NCBI RefSeq assembly: GCF_030684675.1
Contig: NZ_JAUXXZ010000043.1
Span: 1 to 64,000, forward strand
DNA from: Daejeonella sp.
GTDB lineage: Bacteria > Bacteroidota > Bacteroidia > Sphingobacteriales > Sphingobacteriaceae
Direction of reading: 5' to 3'
Length of the DNA stretch: 64,000 nt
The position numbers and the translations under genes are program-made. The notes beneath the pieces were generated by a model. The model was not told the origin of the DNA. It ran no database searches and was given only the letters and a program-made list of their open reading frames with translations. Below, piece after piece: positions 40,104 to 48,819 of the stretch (the first letter of the stretch is position 1; the number at the start of each line of letters is the position of its first letter).

Positions 40104-40430
40104 ATGAAAGAAACATTTGGAGAATACATTCACAATTTGCGAGTTGAGAACGGTTTAACTCTTACAAAACTTGCGGCTTCCCTTGATTTAGACCAATCAA
40201 CACTTTCTAAAATTGAAAATCAAAAACGTAATGTTCCAGAAGAAATACTTCCAAAACTTGCTAAGATTTTCAAATTGGACATCAAGAAGCTTGAAAATGA
40301 ATTTTACTCCGAAAAAATCGCTGAAATGATTTATCGAGTTCCCAACTCAGCCGAACTTTTGACACTAGCTGAAGAAAAAGCAAAATATTTTAGAACTAAA
40401 AAGGTTGAACAAGGAAAAATAAAGTTTTAA
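40104..40430 (+). CDS. XRE-family regulator, likely R-M controller (C) protein
   Basis: LRVENGLTLTKLAASLDLDQSTLSKIENQKRNVP; 2-nt gap to the MTase gene. Confidence 0.85.
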   Translation: MKETFGEYIHNLRVENGLTLTKLAASLDLDQSTLSKIENQKRNVPEEILPKLAKIFKLDIKKLENEFYSEKIAEMIYRVPNSAELLTLAEEKAKYFRTKKVEQGKIKF

Positions 40431-40432
40431 CT

Positions 40433-41485
40433 ATGGTAGGAGCATCATTGTTTTCAAGTGCCGGTATAGCAGAAACTTACTTAGAAGAAGTAGGAATAGA
40501 TATTGTGGCAGCTAATGAACTAGTTCTAGAGAGAGCAAATTTACACCAAGCATTGTATCCAAAATCTAAAATGATTGCAGGAAATATTTTAGATGAAAAT
40601 ATTTTTAAAACACTTGTCAGAAGCACACCAGAGAAGTTGGATTTTTTGATTGCTTCACCGCCTTGCCAAGGAATGAGTGTTGCAGGAAAAAACAGAAATA
40701 CAGAGCAGATGCTCAATGACGAGAGAAATTACCTTGTTTTTAAAATAATTGATTTCATTAAACTAAAATCCCCCGATTTTATTTTAATTGAAAATGTACC
40801 TACGTTTTTCAAACTTCTTTTGCCATACAATGGTGAGTATTTAAAGGTCGTAGAAATTTTAAATCATTTGTTTGGTGAAGAATATAACATTGAATCCAAT
40901 GTTTATGATGCTGCTCACTTTGGAGTTGCCCAAAGAAGAACAAGAGCTATAATAAAACTATATAGAAAAGGGAAAAAGTGGGGACAGCCTTTAAAATCTG
41001 ACCAAGTCGTAACAGTGGAAGATAAAATAGGTTTTTTGCCAAGCATAGAAGCAGGGCAAAAATCAAAAATCAAATGGCATTATGCTAGAAAGCATGCAGA
41101 CAACCACATTGAATGGATGAAACACACTCCAACAGGTCAAACAGCTTTTGATAATCCAAAATTTTTCCCTGTAAAGCCGAATGGAGAAAGAATTAAAAGC
41201 TATAACACCACATACAGAAGAATTAAATGGCACGAACCTGCACCAACAATTACAATGAGAAATGATGCAATCAGTTCACAATTAAATGTTCACCCAGGCA
41301 GAAAGCTCAAAAATGGTATCTATTCTGATGCAAGGGTTTTGACACCTTTAGAATTAATGATTTTATCATCATTACCTCAAGAATGGAACATTCCAGAAAA
41401 TACGCCTGAATTATTAATTAGAAAATGTATTGGAGAATGTATTCCTCCTTTACTTATCAAAAATATTGTTGCTCAAATAAGTTAA
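40433..41485 (+). CDS. DNA (cytosine-5) methyltransferase
   Basis: LIASPPCQGMSVAGKNR (motif IV PCQ), ILIENVPTFF (ENV), QRRTRAI. Confidence 0.93.
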   Translation: MVGASLFSSAGIAETYLEEVGIDIVAANELVLERANLHQALYPKSKMIAGNILDENIFKTLVRSTPEKLDFLIASPPCQGMSVAGKNRNTEQMLNDERNYLVFKIIDFIKLKSPDFILIENVPTFFKLLLPYNGEYLKVVEILNHLFGEEYNIESNVYDAAHFGVAQRRTRAIIKLYRKGKKWGQPLKSDQVVTVEDKIGFLPSIEAGQKSKIKWHYARKHADNHIEWMKHTPTGQTAFDNPKFFPVKPNGERIKSYNTTYRRIKWHEPAPTITMRNDAISSQLNVHPGRKLKNGIYSDARVLTPLELMILSSLPQEWNIPENTPELLIRKCIGECIPPLLIKNIVAQIS

Positions 41486-41489
41486 TAAA

Positions 41490-42938
41490 ATGACTTTAAG
41501 AATTGATAATAAGAAATGGATTTTATACCGCCACACAAGGGACTTTGAAAAACTTTGTGTTGTTGCAGATTTTTTGAAGTCTTACACAAAAACAGGAATT
41601 TCAAAAGATGAAAAAACACAACTTAATGTGAAGTTGCGGGAATTGGGATTATACAATGAAAGAAATCCTGAATTACCACTTGATGCGATCAATCATAAAA
41701 TCAATCAACTTTCATATTATATGTTTGGCTATCAAGCCAAAATTGATGGACAAGACAGGTTTTTGTTCAGTCCACTTGGTAACTTGTTTTTGAAGCACGT
41801 AGAAGACAAAACAAAAACAGCAAAAATATTTCTTGCAATGCTTTGGGCTGTTCAATATCAACACCCTCATAGCGGAACTGACGATGATTTTCAGCTTTAT
41901 CCATTTCGTTTAATTTACAAACTTCTTTCAGAACCTAAACTTTCCAAAAAACTCTATGCTTTTGAAGTTGCTTATTCTGTTGTTTTTTTGAAAGAAGTAA
42001 ACAAAGCGACTTATAAAGAATTGGTTAATGAATTATTGGAATTGCGAAAACTTTCAGATACAGAACTTGAAAACAAATTTCTAGAAGACCCCCACGCTTT
42101 TGTAAACTCAGCCTACGAATGGGATTACTATGTTTCGAGTTTATTTGAAAGTGCAGGGGTGTTGAATAAAATAGAAGGTAGAGTAATTACCAAGCTACAG
42201 CACGGAAACACAAATACATTCAGAAAAATAACTCGTAACGAAGTTTCAATTCCCGAAAATCTACAAATATTAGTTGAGCAATTGGAAAACGAATATTCTT
42301 TTTTCGATAAACCATTAATGCTTAATGACCCTGAACGTATGAAAATTGACGTTATCAAGGAAATTTACAGTTTTTATCCAAAAACTCTTTTAGTTGAAAT
42401 CGGTGAAGCTGTTGACGATATAAAATATGAATTGCTAAATCTTCCAAAACTCATTGAACAATACGCAAATAATACTGATGGTGCAGAAGCATATCTTTTT
42501 GAAGATGCATTAACAGACGGCTTCAATATGTTTCACAATGTAGAAGCACAAAAAATTGGTGGTGCAGGGAATACCGATATTGAATGTCTGTATATTACAA
42601 AAAAGAAAAAATTCTCAGTTGATGCAAAATCAACAAAAAACAAACTTTCCGGTATAAATGCAGGAAGATTAGAAGGACACAGAGAAAAAATAGGCGGTGC
42701 TTATACAATAGTAGTTACACCAAGATATGTTCCTGCTGTCCTTCAAGATATTCGCACAAGTCCCATTGTAATTATTCGTGCAAACACTTTTTCAGAATAT
42801 CTATACAACTGCATTGATAACAATGTAAGAGAAATAGACTATGCCGATTTTGACAACATTATTTTGAATAATCTAGGGAAAGACATCAGTAAAAACATAT
42901 CAGACTTAACTATTTCAAGGTTCGCATCTAAAAACTAA
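41490..42938 (+). CDS. Putative type II (AlwI-like) restriction endonuclease
   Basis: Lies between two MTases; TDIECLYITKKKKFSVDAKST fits a PD-(D/E)XK-type D...DAK core. Confidence 0.7.
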   Translation: MTLRIDNKKWILYRHTRDFEKLCVVADFLKSYTKTGISKDEKTQLNVKLRELGLYNERNPELPLDAINHKINQLSYYMFGYQAKIDGQDRFLFSPLGNLFLKHVEDKTKTAKIFLAMLWAVQYQHPHSGTDDDFQLYPFRLIYKLLSEPKLSKKLYAFEVAYSVVFLKEVNKATYKELVNELLELRKLSDTELENKFLEDPHAFVNSAYEWDYYVSSLFESAGVLNKIEGRVITKLQHGNTNTFRKITRNEVSIPENLQILVEQLENEYSFFDKPLMLNDPERMKIDVIKEIYSFYPKTLLVEIGEAVDDIKYELLNLPKLIEQYANNTDGAEAYLFEDALTDGFNMFHNVEAQKIGGAGNTDIECLYITKKKKFSVDAKSTKNKLSGINAGRLEGHREKIGGAYTIVVTPRYVPAVLQDIRTSPIVIIRANTFSEYLYNCIDNNVREIDYADFDNIILNNLGKDISKNISDLTISRFASKN

Positions 42939-42945
42939 ACTTGCT

Positions 42946-43710
42946 ATGATTACAATTACAAAAGAAAACAATATGGAATTAATGGCACGGTATCCAGACA
43001 ATTATTTTGACCTTGCAATAGTTGACCCTCCTTACGGTATTTTAAATAAAACCAAACGTGGCGGAGACCACAAATTCAATATGGATGAATACAGTCAGTG
43101 GGATGTAAAACCCAATAACGAGTATTTTAATGAGTTATTTCGTGTTTCACAAAATCAAATTATTTGGGGCGGAAACTACTTCGGACAACTTTGGCCAAGA
43201 AGCGAATACAATAAAGGATTTATTATTTGGGATAAAAATCAACCAGAATCACTTAACAACTTTTCAATGGCTGAAATGGCTTGGTCATCATTGGATAGAC
43301 CTTCCAAAATATTTAGATACAGTGTCAGAAAAAACAGAAATAAAATCCACCCTACACAAAAGCCAGTTGAACTATATGAATGGCTTCTCAAAATGTATGC
43401 TAATCAAGATGATAGAATATTAGACACCCACTTAGGAAGTGGAACTATTGCAATTGCTTGTTACAAAGCAGGATTGGGTTTAACGGCTTGTGAAATTAGT
43501 GAAACATACTATCTAAACGCCTTAGAAAAGATTAAAGAATTAGTTCCAGAGAGTGCAATTCATTCGAATGATAGTGATGCCTTTTCATTGACTTTCCCCG
43601 AACAGAAAACTTCAAAAAATGGGATGCAAATACTATACAAAGAGCACGTTGAGCAACTAAGGTTATTTAAAGAAAGTAGAGCAAAATTCAAAACCACAAG
43701 CCAACGCTAA
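42946..43710 (+). CDS. DNA amino-methyltransferase (N6-adenine or N4-cytosine type)
   Basis: AIVDPPYGI (motif IV DPPY), HPTQKPVELYEWLL, DTHLGSGTIAIAC. Confidence 0.93.
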   Translation: MITITKENNMELMARYPDNYFDLAIVDPPYGILNKTKRGGDHKFNMDEYSQWDVKPNNEYFNELFRVSQNQIIWGGNYFGQLWPRSEYNKGFIIWDKNQPESLNNFSMAEMAWSSLDRPSKIFRYSVRKNRNKIHPTQKPVELYEWLLKMYANQDDRILDTHLGSGTIAIACYKAGLGLTACEISETYYLNALEKIKELVPESAIHSNDSDAFSLTFPEQKTSKNGMQILYKEHVEQLRLFKESRAKFKTTSQR

Positions 43711-43797
43711 AGCCAAGTTTTGCAAAAGACCCACCAAATTACCGCACCAAGTCAGACTAAAATGGATAGACAACAATACGACAGAAAAGAGGGTGAA

Positions 43798-43929
43798 GTG
43801 CTAACATAGGTTTGGCTAAAGTGGCGGTTTAGTGCTCCGAAGACATATTTGTGGTCAATAAAATTTCGTTCTCCGTATTCAATTGTGGTGAAAATCGCCA
43901 CCTTCGCCAAGCCCGAAAACGTTAAACAC
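43798..43929. repeat. attC-like imperfect palindrome downstream of the R-M islet
   Basis: GTGCTAACATAGGTTTGGCTAAAGTGGCGGTTT...AAAATCGCCACCTTCGCCAAGCCCGAAAACGTTAAACAC; right end GTTAAAC fits GTTRRRY. Confidence 0.5.
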
Positions 43930-43935
43930 ATGCTT

Positions 43936-44592
43936 TTAATCTTCTTCCTGAGTAAATCGTATGTTCTGCTGCAGTGATTTTTTATGATGCAGGTTTATCT
44001 CTTGTTTAAACCGATCAAAATCAAAATCCTTTGCGGTACCGCAATCGAGCATATTAAAATACATGGATGGCTTTATGCTTTCAAAATAATCGCCAATGTT
44101 GCTGCTCCATAAGAGTTGACAATTGCCTTTTATCTGTGGTACTATTTCTGAGATGCCGTCTTGAAACTGTATAGTTCTGATATGGCAGCTTTCGAGGTTC
44201 CCCTGTGGGAAATACAACAATAAATTCCCTGGCTCATTCAATATTTCAGCAGCATAGGCCAAACTTTCTCTCACAGAAAATTTACCGGGCTCGATAGAAA
44301 AGGAACCAAGGTGTCTTAGCCACCATTTCATTTCCATTTGCTTTTTTAAGGACATAATGTAGAGTCGTTTCATTTTGCCCTGTTTAATTAGTACCTGATA
44401 GGCCAGATAGAAACCTAAAAAGCCATCGCCGAAACTGAAGTGATTGATTGATAAAATATAAGAATGGCCTGATTTAATTTCAACAGGCTTGATGATCAGT
44501 TTGTTAAAGTAAAATATCCTGAAAAATTTCGAAAGGCAATACCCGCCGACTTTTAACCAGAATAGCGACAAGGGCTTTGATTTAATGATCAT
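43936..44592 (-). CDS. Lysophospholipid acyltransferase-like (PlsC family) protein
   Basis: SINHFSFGD (HxxxxD) and LYFPQGNLES. Confidence 0.75.
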   Translation of the reverse strand: MIIKSKPLSLFWLKVGGYCLSKFFRIFYFNKLIIKPVEIKSGHSYILSINHFSFGDGFLGFYLAYQVLIKQGKMKRLYIMSLKKQMEMKWWLRHLGSFSIEPGKFSVRESLAYAAEILNEPGNLLLYFPQGNLESCHIRTIQFQDGISEIVPQIKGNCQLLWSSNIGDYFESIKPSMYFNMLDCGTAKDFDFDRFKQEINLHHKKSLQQNIRFTQEED

Positions 44593-45410
44593 GATAGCAA
44601 ATCTCCTAAAACTTTGGCAAAACCTTTATTGATCATTTCATGCCCTTCATCCAAATTCAATATTTCGGCTTTTTTTATCTGTGGCAAAAAAGCTTTGCCA
44701 ATACTTAGGGGATATGATTTATCACGCCTCCCAAAAATAAAAATACTCCGGATAGAGTGATTATTTAATGCATAAATGAGTTTTGCTTTATCAGTTGTTA
44801 AAAACCGTAAATAAGTTAAGCTGGCATACAGATTAAACCGCAACTCATGCGTTTCAATTTCTTTTAAAAGAATTCCATGGCCTTCTGAATCTATAAAACG
44901 AGCTCTTTTGCACATATTTAACAGCTTAACCATCGCATCTTTACTCAAAGATACTTTCTCAATAATCTTATTCCCGAATTTACTCTTGCTAAAAAACCGG
45001 ATAATGTTTCCCGGCTTAATGGATGATGGCGCTGCCACGATATATTCATTAATCATTTCGGGAAGCTCTTCAGCGATTGTCGTTGCATAATGGGTACCCA
45101 TAGAATAACCAATTACCGAAAAACGATTGATGTTATGTGCATTACAAAAGTCGAGAATAAGGCAGGCCAATTCTCTTTTTGTTAATCCCGTTTTTACAGT
45201 TTCCAGACTTTGATCTTTCAGTTTGGTGGCTTTATGAAAAAACAGGTCGAAGCCCCAAAAAGTATATTTATTTCCTAGTTCCGGTTCTAATTCCCGAAAC
45301 TGTTTACCATGCATACCAAATCCATGAAAACACAGCATGTGCTCTTCACCTGTTCCATATTTATAATAATGGAGATCAACAAAATCGGATTTATAAAAAT
45401 GTGAGGTCAA
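44589..45410 (-). CDS. Alpha/beta hydrolase
   Basis: MLCFHGFGMHGKQF, VIGYSMGTHYA nucleophile elbow, LDEGHEMI. Confidence 0.85.
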   Translation of the reverse strand: MTSHFYKSDFVDLHYYKYGTGEEHMLCFHGFGMHGKQFRELEPELGNKYTFWGFDLFFHKATKLKDQSLETVKTGLTKRELACLILDFCNAHNINRFSVIGYSMGTHYATTIAEELPEMINEYIVAAPSSIKPGNIIRFFSKSKFGNKIIEKVSLSKDAMVKLLNMCKRARFIDSEGHGILLKEIETHELRFNLYASLTYLRFLTTDKAKLIYALNNHSIRSIFIFGRRDKSYPLSIGKAFLPQIKKAEILNLDEGHEMINKGFAKVLGDLLS

Positions 45411-45414
45411 TGGA

Positions 45415-45816
45415 TTAAACTATTGCATTAATTAATGCCAAAGCCCAGGCATACTCTGCATCATGTGATATGGTAAGGCTCAGCTCGAATTTTTTAAGAT
45501 TTTCCGGTAATACCACCGTCGGCATTCCTGCTTTTTTGGCCCTACTAATTTCGATTTTCTTCCATCCCAGAGGTGATGAATCCAATTGTTTAATGGCTTT
45601 ATAAACAGCCTCCTTAGCCGCCCAGGTTGATGCATAACGCTGCAAAGAATCAGAAAAACTCTCGCAGTAAGCTATTTCGGCTGGAGTATAGACCTTGTTT
45701 TTGAAGAGATTACTGAGAGAAAGTTTAAAATTTTCTATATGTACCAAATCATTTCCGACAGCAAATGTGCGCTGTGCAGTTATTTGATTTACAGACATTT
45801 CCAACTCATTCTTCAT
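45415..45816 (-). CDS. AcpS-type 4'-phosphopantetheinyl transferase
   Basis: VGNDLVHIENF, STWAAKEAVYKAI, LTISHDAEYAWALAL. Confidence 0.88.
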   Translation of the reverse strand: MKNELEMSVNQITAQRTFAVGNDLVHIENFKLSLSNLFKNKVYTPAEIAYCESFSDSLQRYASTWAAKEAVYKAIKQLDSSPLGWKKIEISRAKKAGMPTVVLPENLKKFELSLTISHDAEYAWALALINAIV

Positions 45817-46621
45817 CTATAACAGGTACTGCCATAATGTTAAATCCACCATCGACAAAATGAATATTGCCACTTACTTTTTTTGAAAGATCAGAGAAAT
45901 AGTAAAGGGCGGCATCGCCTACATCACCGGCATCAATATTTCCTAATGGGGCAAGGTATTTTCCTAATTTACGCATTTTGCGCACACCATTGATCCCACC
46001 TGAAGAAGTAGTCATAACCAGACCGGCAGAAATGGCATTTACCCTTACCTGCTTATTGCGAAAGTAGCTTGCCAGGTAGAGCATTATATTTTCAAGAGCT
46101 GCCTTATTGATAGCCATTCCTCCATATTGTGGAATAACTCTGTTGGCCGCATTATAGGTAAGGGTTAAAATGGATGCATTTTTCTGTAACAAACGTTCAG
46201 CTACCCGTGCGATTCTTAACAGAGAATACGCGCTAATATTAAAAGAATCCATCAGGTCTTCGAAAGGGATATCTATGTAAGCAGGGATAGGTTCTTTACT
46301 GCCAAGAAAGTTCGAACACAATACTTTGGTGTTAGCAAAGGCAACACCATGTAAAATGTAATCGATCGGGCCATGAGTATTGTATACCGAATTCAGAAAG
46401 TTGCTGATCTGAGCTTCATCCCTTACATCAACCTGCATTGCAAGTTTGGTATCAAGGCCTAATTTTTCAAGCAGGTAAAGCACCTCATCACGCGTATCTT
46501 CAACATAGCTTAAGGCAATTTTGCAGCCCGATTGATGCAGTTTTACAGCAATATTATAAGCAATGGATTCTTCATTCCTGACCCCAAAAATGGCTGCAAC
46601 CTTACCTGTATTATTTATCAT
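45806..46621 (-). CDS. FabI-like enoyl-ACP reductase (SDR)
   Basis: KVAAIFGVRNEESIAYNIA, LTLTYNAANRVIPQYGGMAINKAALE, VRVNAISAG. Confidence 0.88.
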   Translation of the reverse strand: MINNTGKVAAIFGVRNEESIAYNIAVKLHQSGCKIALSYVEDTRDEVLYLLEKLGLDTKLAMQVDVRDEAQISNFLNSVYNTHGPIDYILHGVAFANTKVLCSNFLGSKEPIPAYIDIPFEDLMDSFNISAYSLLRIARVAERLLQKNASILTLTYNAANRVIPQYGGMAINKAALENIMLYLASYFRNKQVRVNAISAGLVMTTSSGGINGVRKMRKLGKYLAPLGNIDAGDVGDAALYYFSDLSKKVSGNIHFVDGGFNIMAVPVIDEE

Positions 46622-47966
46622 ATTTTGACAATTTTAAGGCGCTGTTGGTACCCCCAAACCCGTAATTAAGGCAAACAATGCTATCAATGGGTTTTGAAAA
46701 ACTTTCTTGCGGAAGTAAGTGCCTGTAAGCTGCTAAAGGCTTCATCGGGCCTGTCCATTCCGGATCTTTCTGAAACGTTTCCAATTCAGGGTTGAGGTTT
46801 GGAGAATTTAAGCAGGGCAATACCTTCTGCTCTTTAAGCATCAGTAAGGCAGTTATGAATTCCACCGAACCGGCACCTCCCAGCATGTGTCCAAATTGGG
46901 ATTTTGGAGCAGATATATGATAGCCTTCTTCACCCAATGCATCAACCACACTTAACAATTCAATAGCATCACCTGATGGGGTAGATGTGCCATGCACTTT
47001 TACTACATCGGGTTTTTCATCAGAACCGGCAAGTACTCCTTTCCATAACCTTTGCTGTCCGGCAAATGATGGATAGAACATATCTCCGTCGCCGTCTGAA
47101 TTGTTAAAATATTCGTCAATCACCCCTAAGATATCAGCACCACGGGATACCGCCTGCTCATATTCTTCAAGGGCTACTATACCTGCACCAAATGAGCATA
47201 CAAACCCGTTTCTGGCCATATCAAATGGGCGCGAGCTTTCTTCAGGACTAAAACCCCGGCTTAAGACCATCATTCCATCAAAACCAATAAAGGTTTCAAG
47301 CGATGTGCTTTCTACCCCGCCGGTGATTGCACGGTCTTGAATCCCGTATTTGATTAGTCGATAAGCGTAGCCAATATTACCGAGACCGGTTGCGCAGGCA
47401 GAACTAATGGTTTCGCAGACACCTTTGTTTTTTATCAGAACCGAGACATTGGCTGCTTCGCGGTAGGTCATGGTTCGGTCGACAGTATGACCACCTGAAT
47501 GCCGTGTTTTTCTGCCACTGACGTAAAAATTATGCCAACCGGTTCTTAGAATCAAATTAGCCGAACCGCCAGAGCCGATCACCACACCAGTTCGCTCTGA
47601 CTGGACCAGATCCTTTGACCAGCCAGCCATTTTTATGGCATCCTGTGTTGCAATCATTGTCCAGATGCTGCCTACGTCTGAAGTAGCCAGGTTCGCATCC
47701 GGGATCCGGTTCAATTTATCCACATAGGTTTCCGGATAGATACCTTCAAAAGGATCCCAAATTACCTCCAGATCCATCTCTGGCTCGGTGATAAAACCAG
47801 CTACGGTAGACCTGACCTGCTTCTCATAAGCCATGGTATCATCGAATGTGCGGATCAGGCTCTTGTTAGCAAATAACTTACTGCTAAATTCAGAAAGGTT
47901 CTTGCAGGTGGGGAAAGCTCCCCCCATACCCACTACTGCCACCTTTCTGCCAGGTATATTAACCAC
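46611..47966 (-). CDS. Beta-ketoacyl-ACP synthase (FabF-like) with intact Cys-His-His
   Basis: ISSACATGLGNIGYA, VKVHGTSTPSGDAIEL, KSQFGHMLGGAGSVEF. Confidence 0.93.
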   Translation of the reverse strand: MVNIPGRKVAVVGMGGAFPTCKNLSEFSSKLFANKSLIRTFDDTMAYEKQVRSTVAGFITEPEMDLEVIWDPFEGIYPETYVDKLNRIPDANLATSDVGSIWTMIATQDAIKMAGWSKDLVQSERTGVVIGSGGSANLILRTGWHNFYVSGRKTRHSGGHTVDRTMTYREAANVSVLIKNKGVCETISSACATGLGNIGYAYRLIKYGIQDRAITGGVESTSLETFIGFDGMMVLSRGFSPEESSRPFDMARNGFVCSFGAGIVALEEYEQAVSRGADILGVIDEYFNNSDGDGDMFYPSFAGQQRLWKGVLAGSDEKPDVVKVHGTSTPSGDAIELLSVVDALGEEGYHISAPKSQFGHMLGGAGSVEFITALLMLKEQKVLPCLNSPNLNPELETFQKDPEWTGPMKPLAAYRHLLPQESFSKPIDSIVCLNYGFGGTNSALKLSKYDK

Positions 47967-48219
47967 GTGCTTTTACTTTTAAAATCAGATCAACAACATC
48001 CTTGACAGTTGAGCCTAAATCATCAATATCATCGTCTTCAAATTCAATATCAAACTTTTGCTCGACTTTTGCGACGATAGCGATCATTTGAGATGATGGT
48101 ACATTCATATCAGCTAAAAAATCTGTTTCTTCTGTTACACCTACTAATTTTTCGGGCTCTATCATTCTCACAGTTTTAAGTACCTCTATCAAACCGTCAA
48201 TAATTTCTTGTCTTTCCAT
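47959..48219 (-). CDS. Acyl carrier protein with atypical P-S-S attachment motif
   Basis: NVPSSQMIAIVAKVEQKFDIEFEDDDI aligns with the ACP [23 protein letters not shown] region. Confidence 0.85.
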   Translation of the reverse strand: MERQEIIDGLIEVLKTVRMIEPEKLVGVTEETDFLADMNVPSSQMIAIVAKVEQKFDIEFEDDDIDDLGSTVKDVVDLILKVKARG

Positions 48220-48225
48220 TAAAAT

Positions 48226-48819
48226 TTACTTTTTGTTTATTGCTCTAAAATATTCTATGTCAATTTCCCGTCCTGTTATATCATAGTAATCAGAAATAAG
48301 TTTAAAATCGGGTGAAAGATCGTATTTGAGTAAACACTCTTCGTTAAAATCTTTAAAATACTCGTCAAGGTCTAATCCCTGGGGGCATCTGTAAATCCTC
48401 CCATCGCAAACCATTTGCTTAAATTTATAAAATGTTATTTTCCCCAGAATAACATAAGTATCGCCCTTTTCAAGTGCGGCCATAAAGTTCACATTACCAA
48501 CGCTGATAAAGCTTGGGACAGATTTTTCTTTCAAATCCTCGGGGGCACAATTATGGTTCTGACAAATCAAAAACATAGATAAAGAAGCAGCGGTAGCCTG
48601 AACAAAGGACTCTATCTGGTCAACTCCTCTGAAAATGTCAAAATGGTCTTCTACATCATAATCAGTAGGGGTATAGCTTGCTACAACACCTATTTTAGGC
48701 GAGTGCCAGTGATATTTATCTACAAGCAGCTTTTTAGGACCGTAGGCAACAAGTATTTCTTTCGGATGTATTGAACACAGGCTTTCTACAAGTACGCCTT
48801 TATCATAATATCCCACCAT
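48226..48819 (-). CDS. Hotdog-fold (FabA/FabZ-like) dehydratase candidate
   Basis: FRGVDQIESFVQATAASLSMFL and position between FabG and ACP. Confidence 0.6.
   Translation of the reverse strand: MVGYYDKGVLVESLCSIHPKEILVAYGPKKLLVDKYHWHSPKIGVVASYTPTDYDVEDHFDIFRGVDQIESFVQATAASLSMFLICQNHNCAPEDLKEKSVPSFISVGNVNFMAALEKGDTYVILGKITFYKFKQMVCDGRIYRCPQGLDLDEYFKDFNEECLLKYDLSPDFKLISDYYDITGREIDIEYFRAINKK

Noticed and set aside
39770-40133. Two minus-strand ORFs before the R-M islet
   Set aside because: Lie in the islet boundary and overlap the C-box and XRE promoter; composition not protein-like.
43130-43423. 97-aa plus ORF inside the amino methyltransferase
   Set aside because: Overlaps a confidently identified MTase in another frame.
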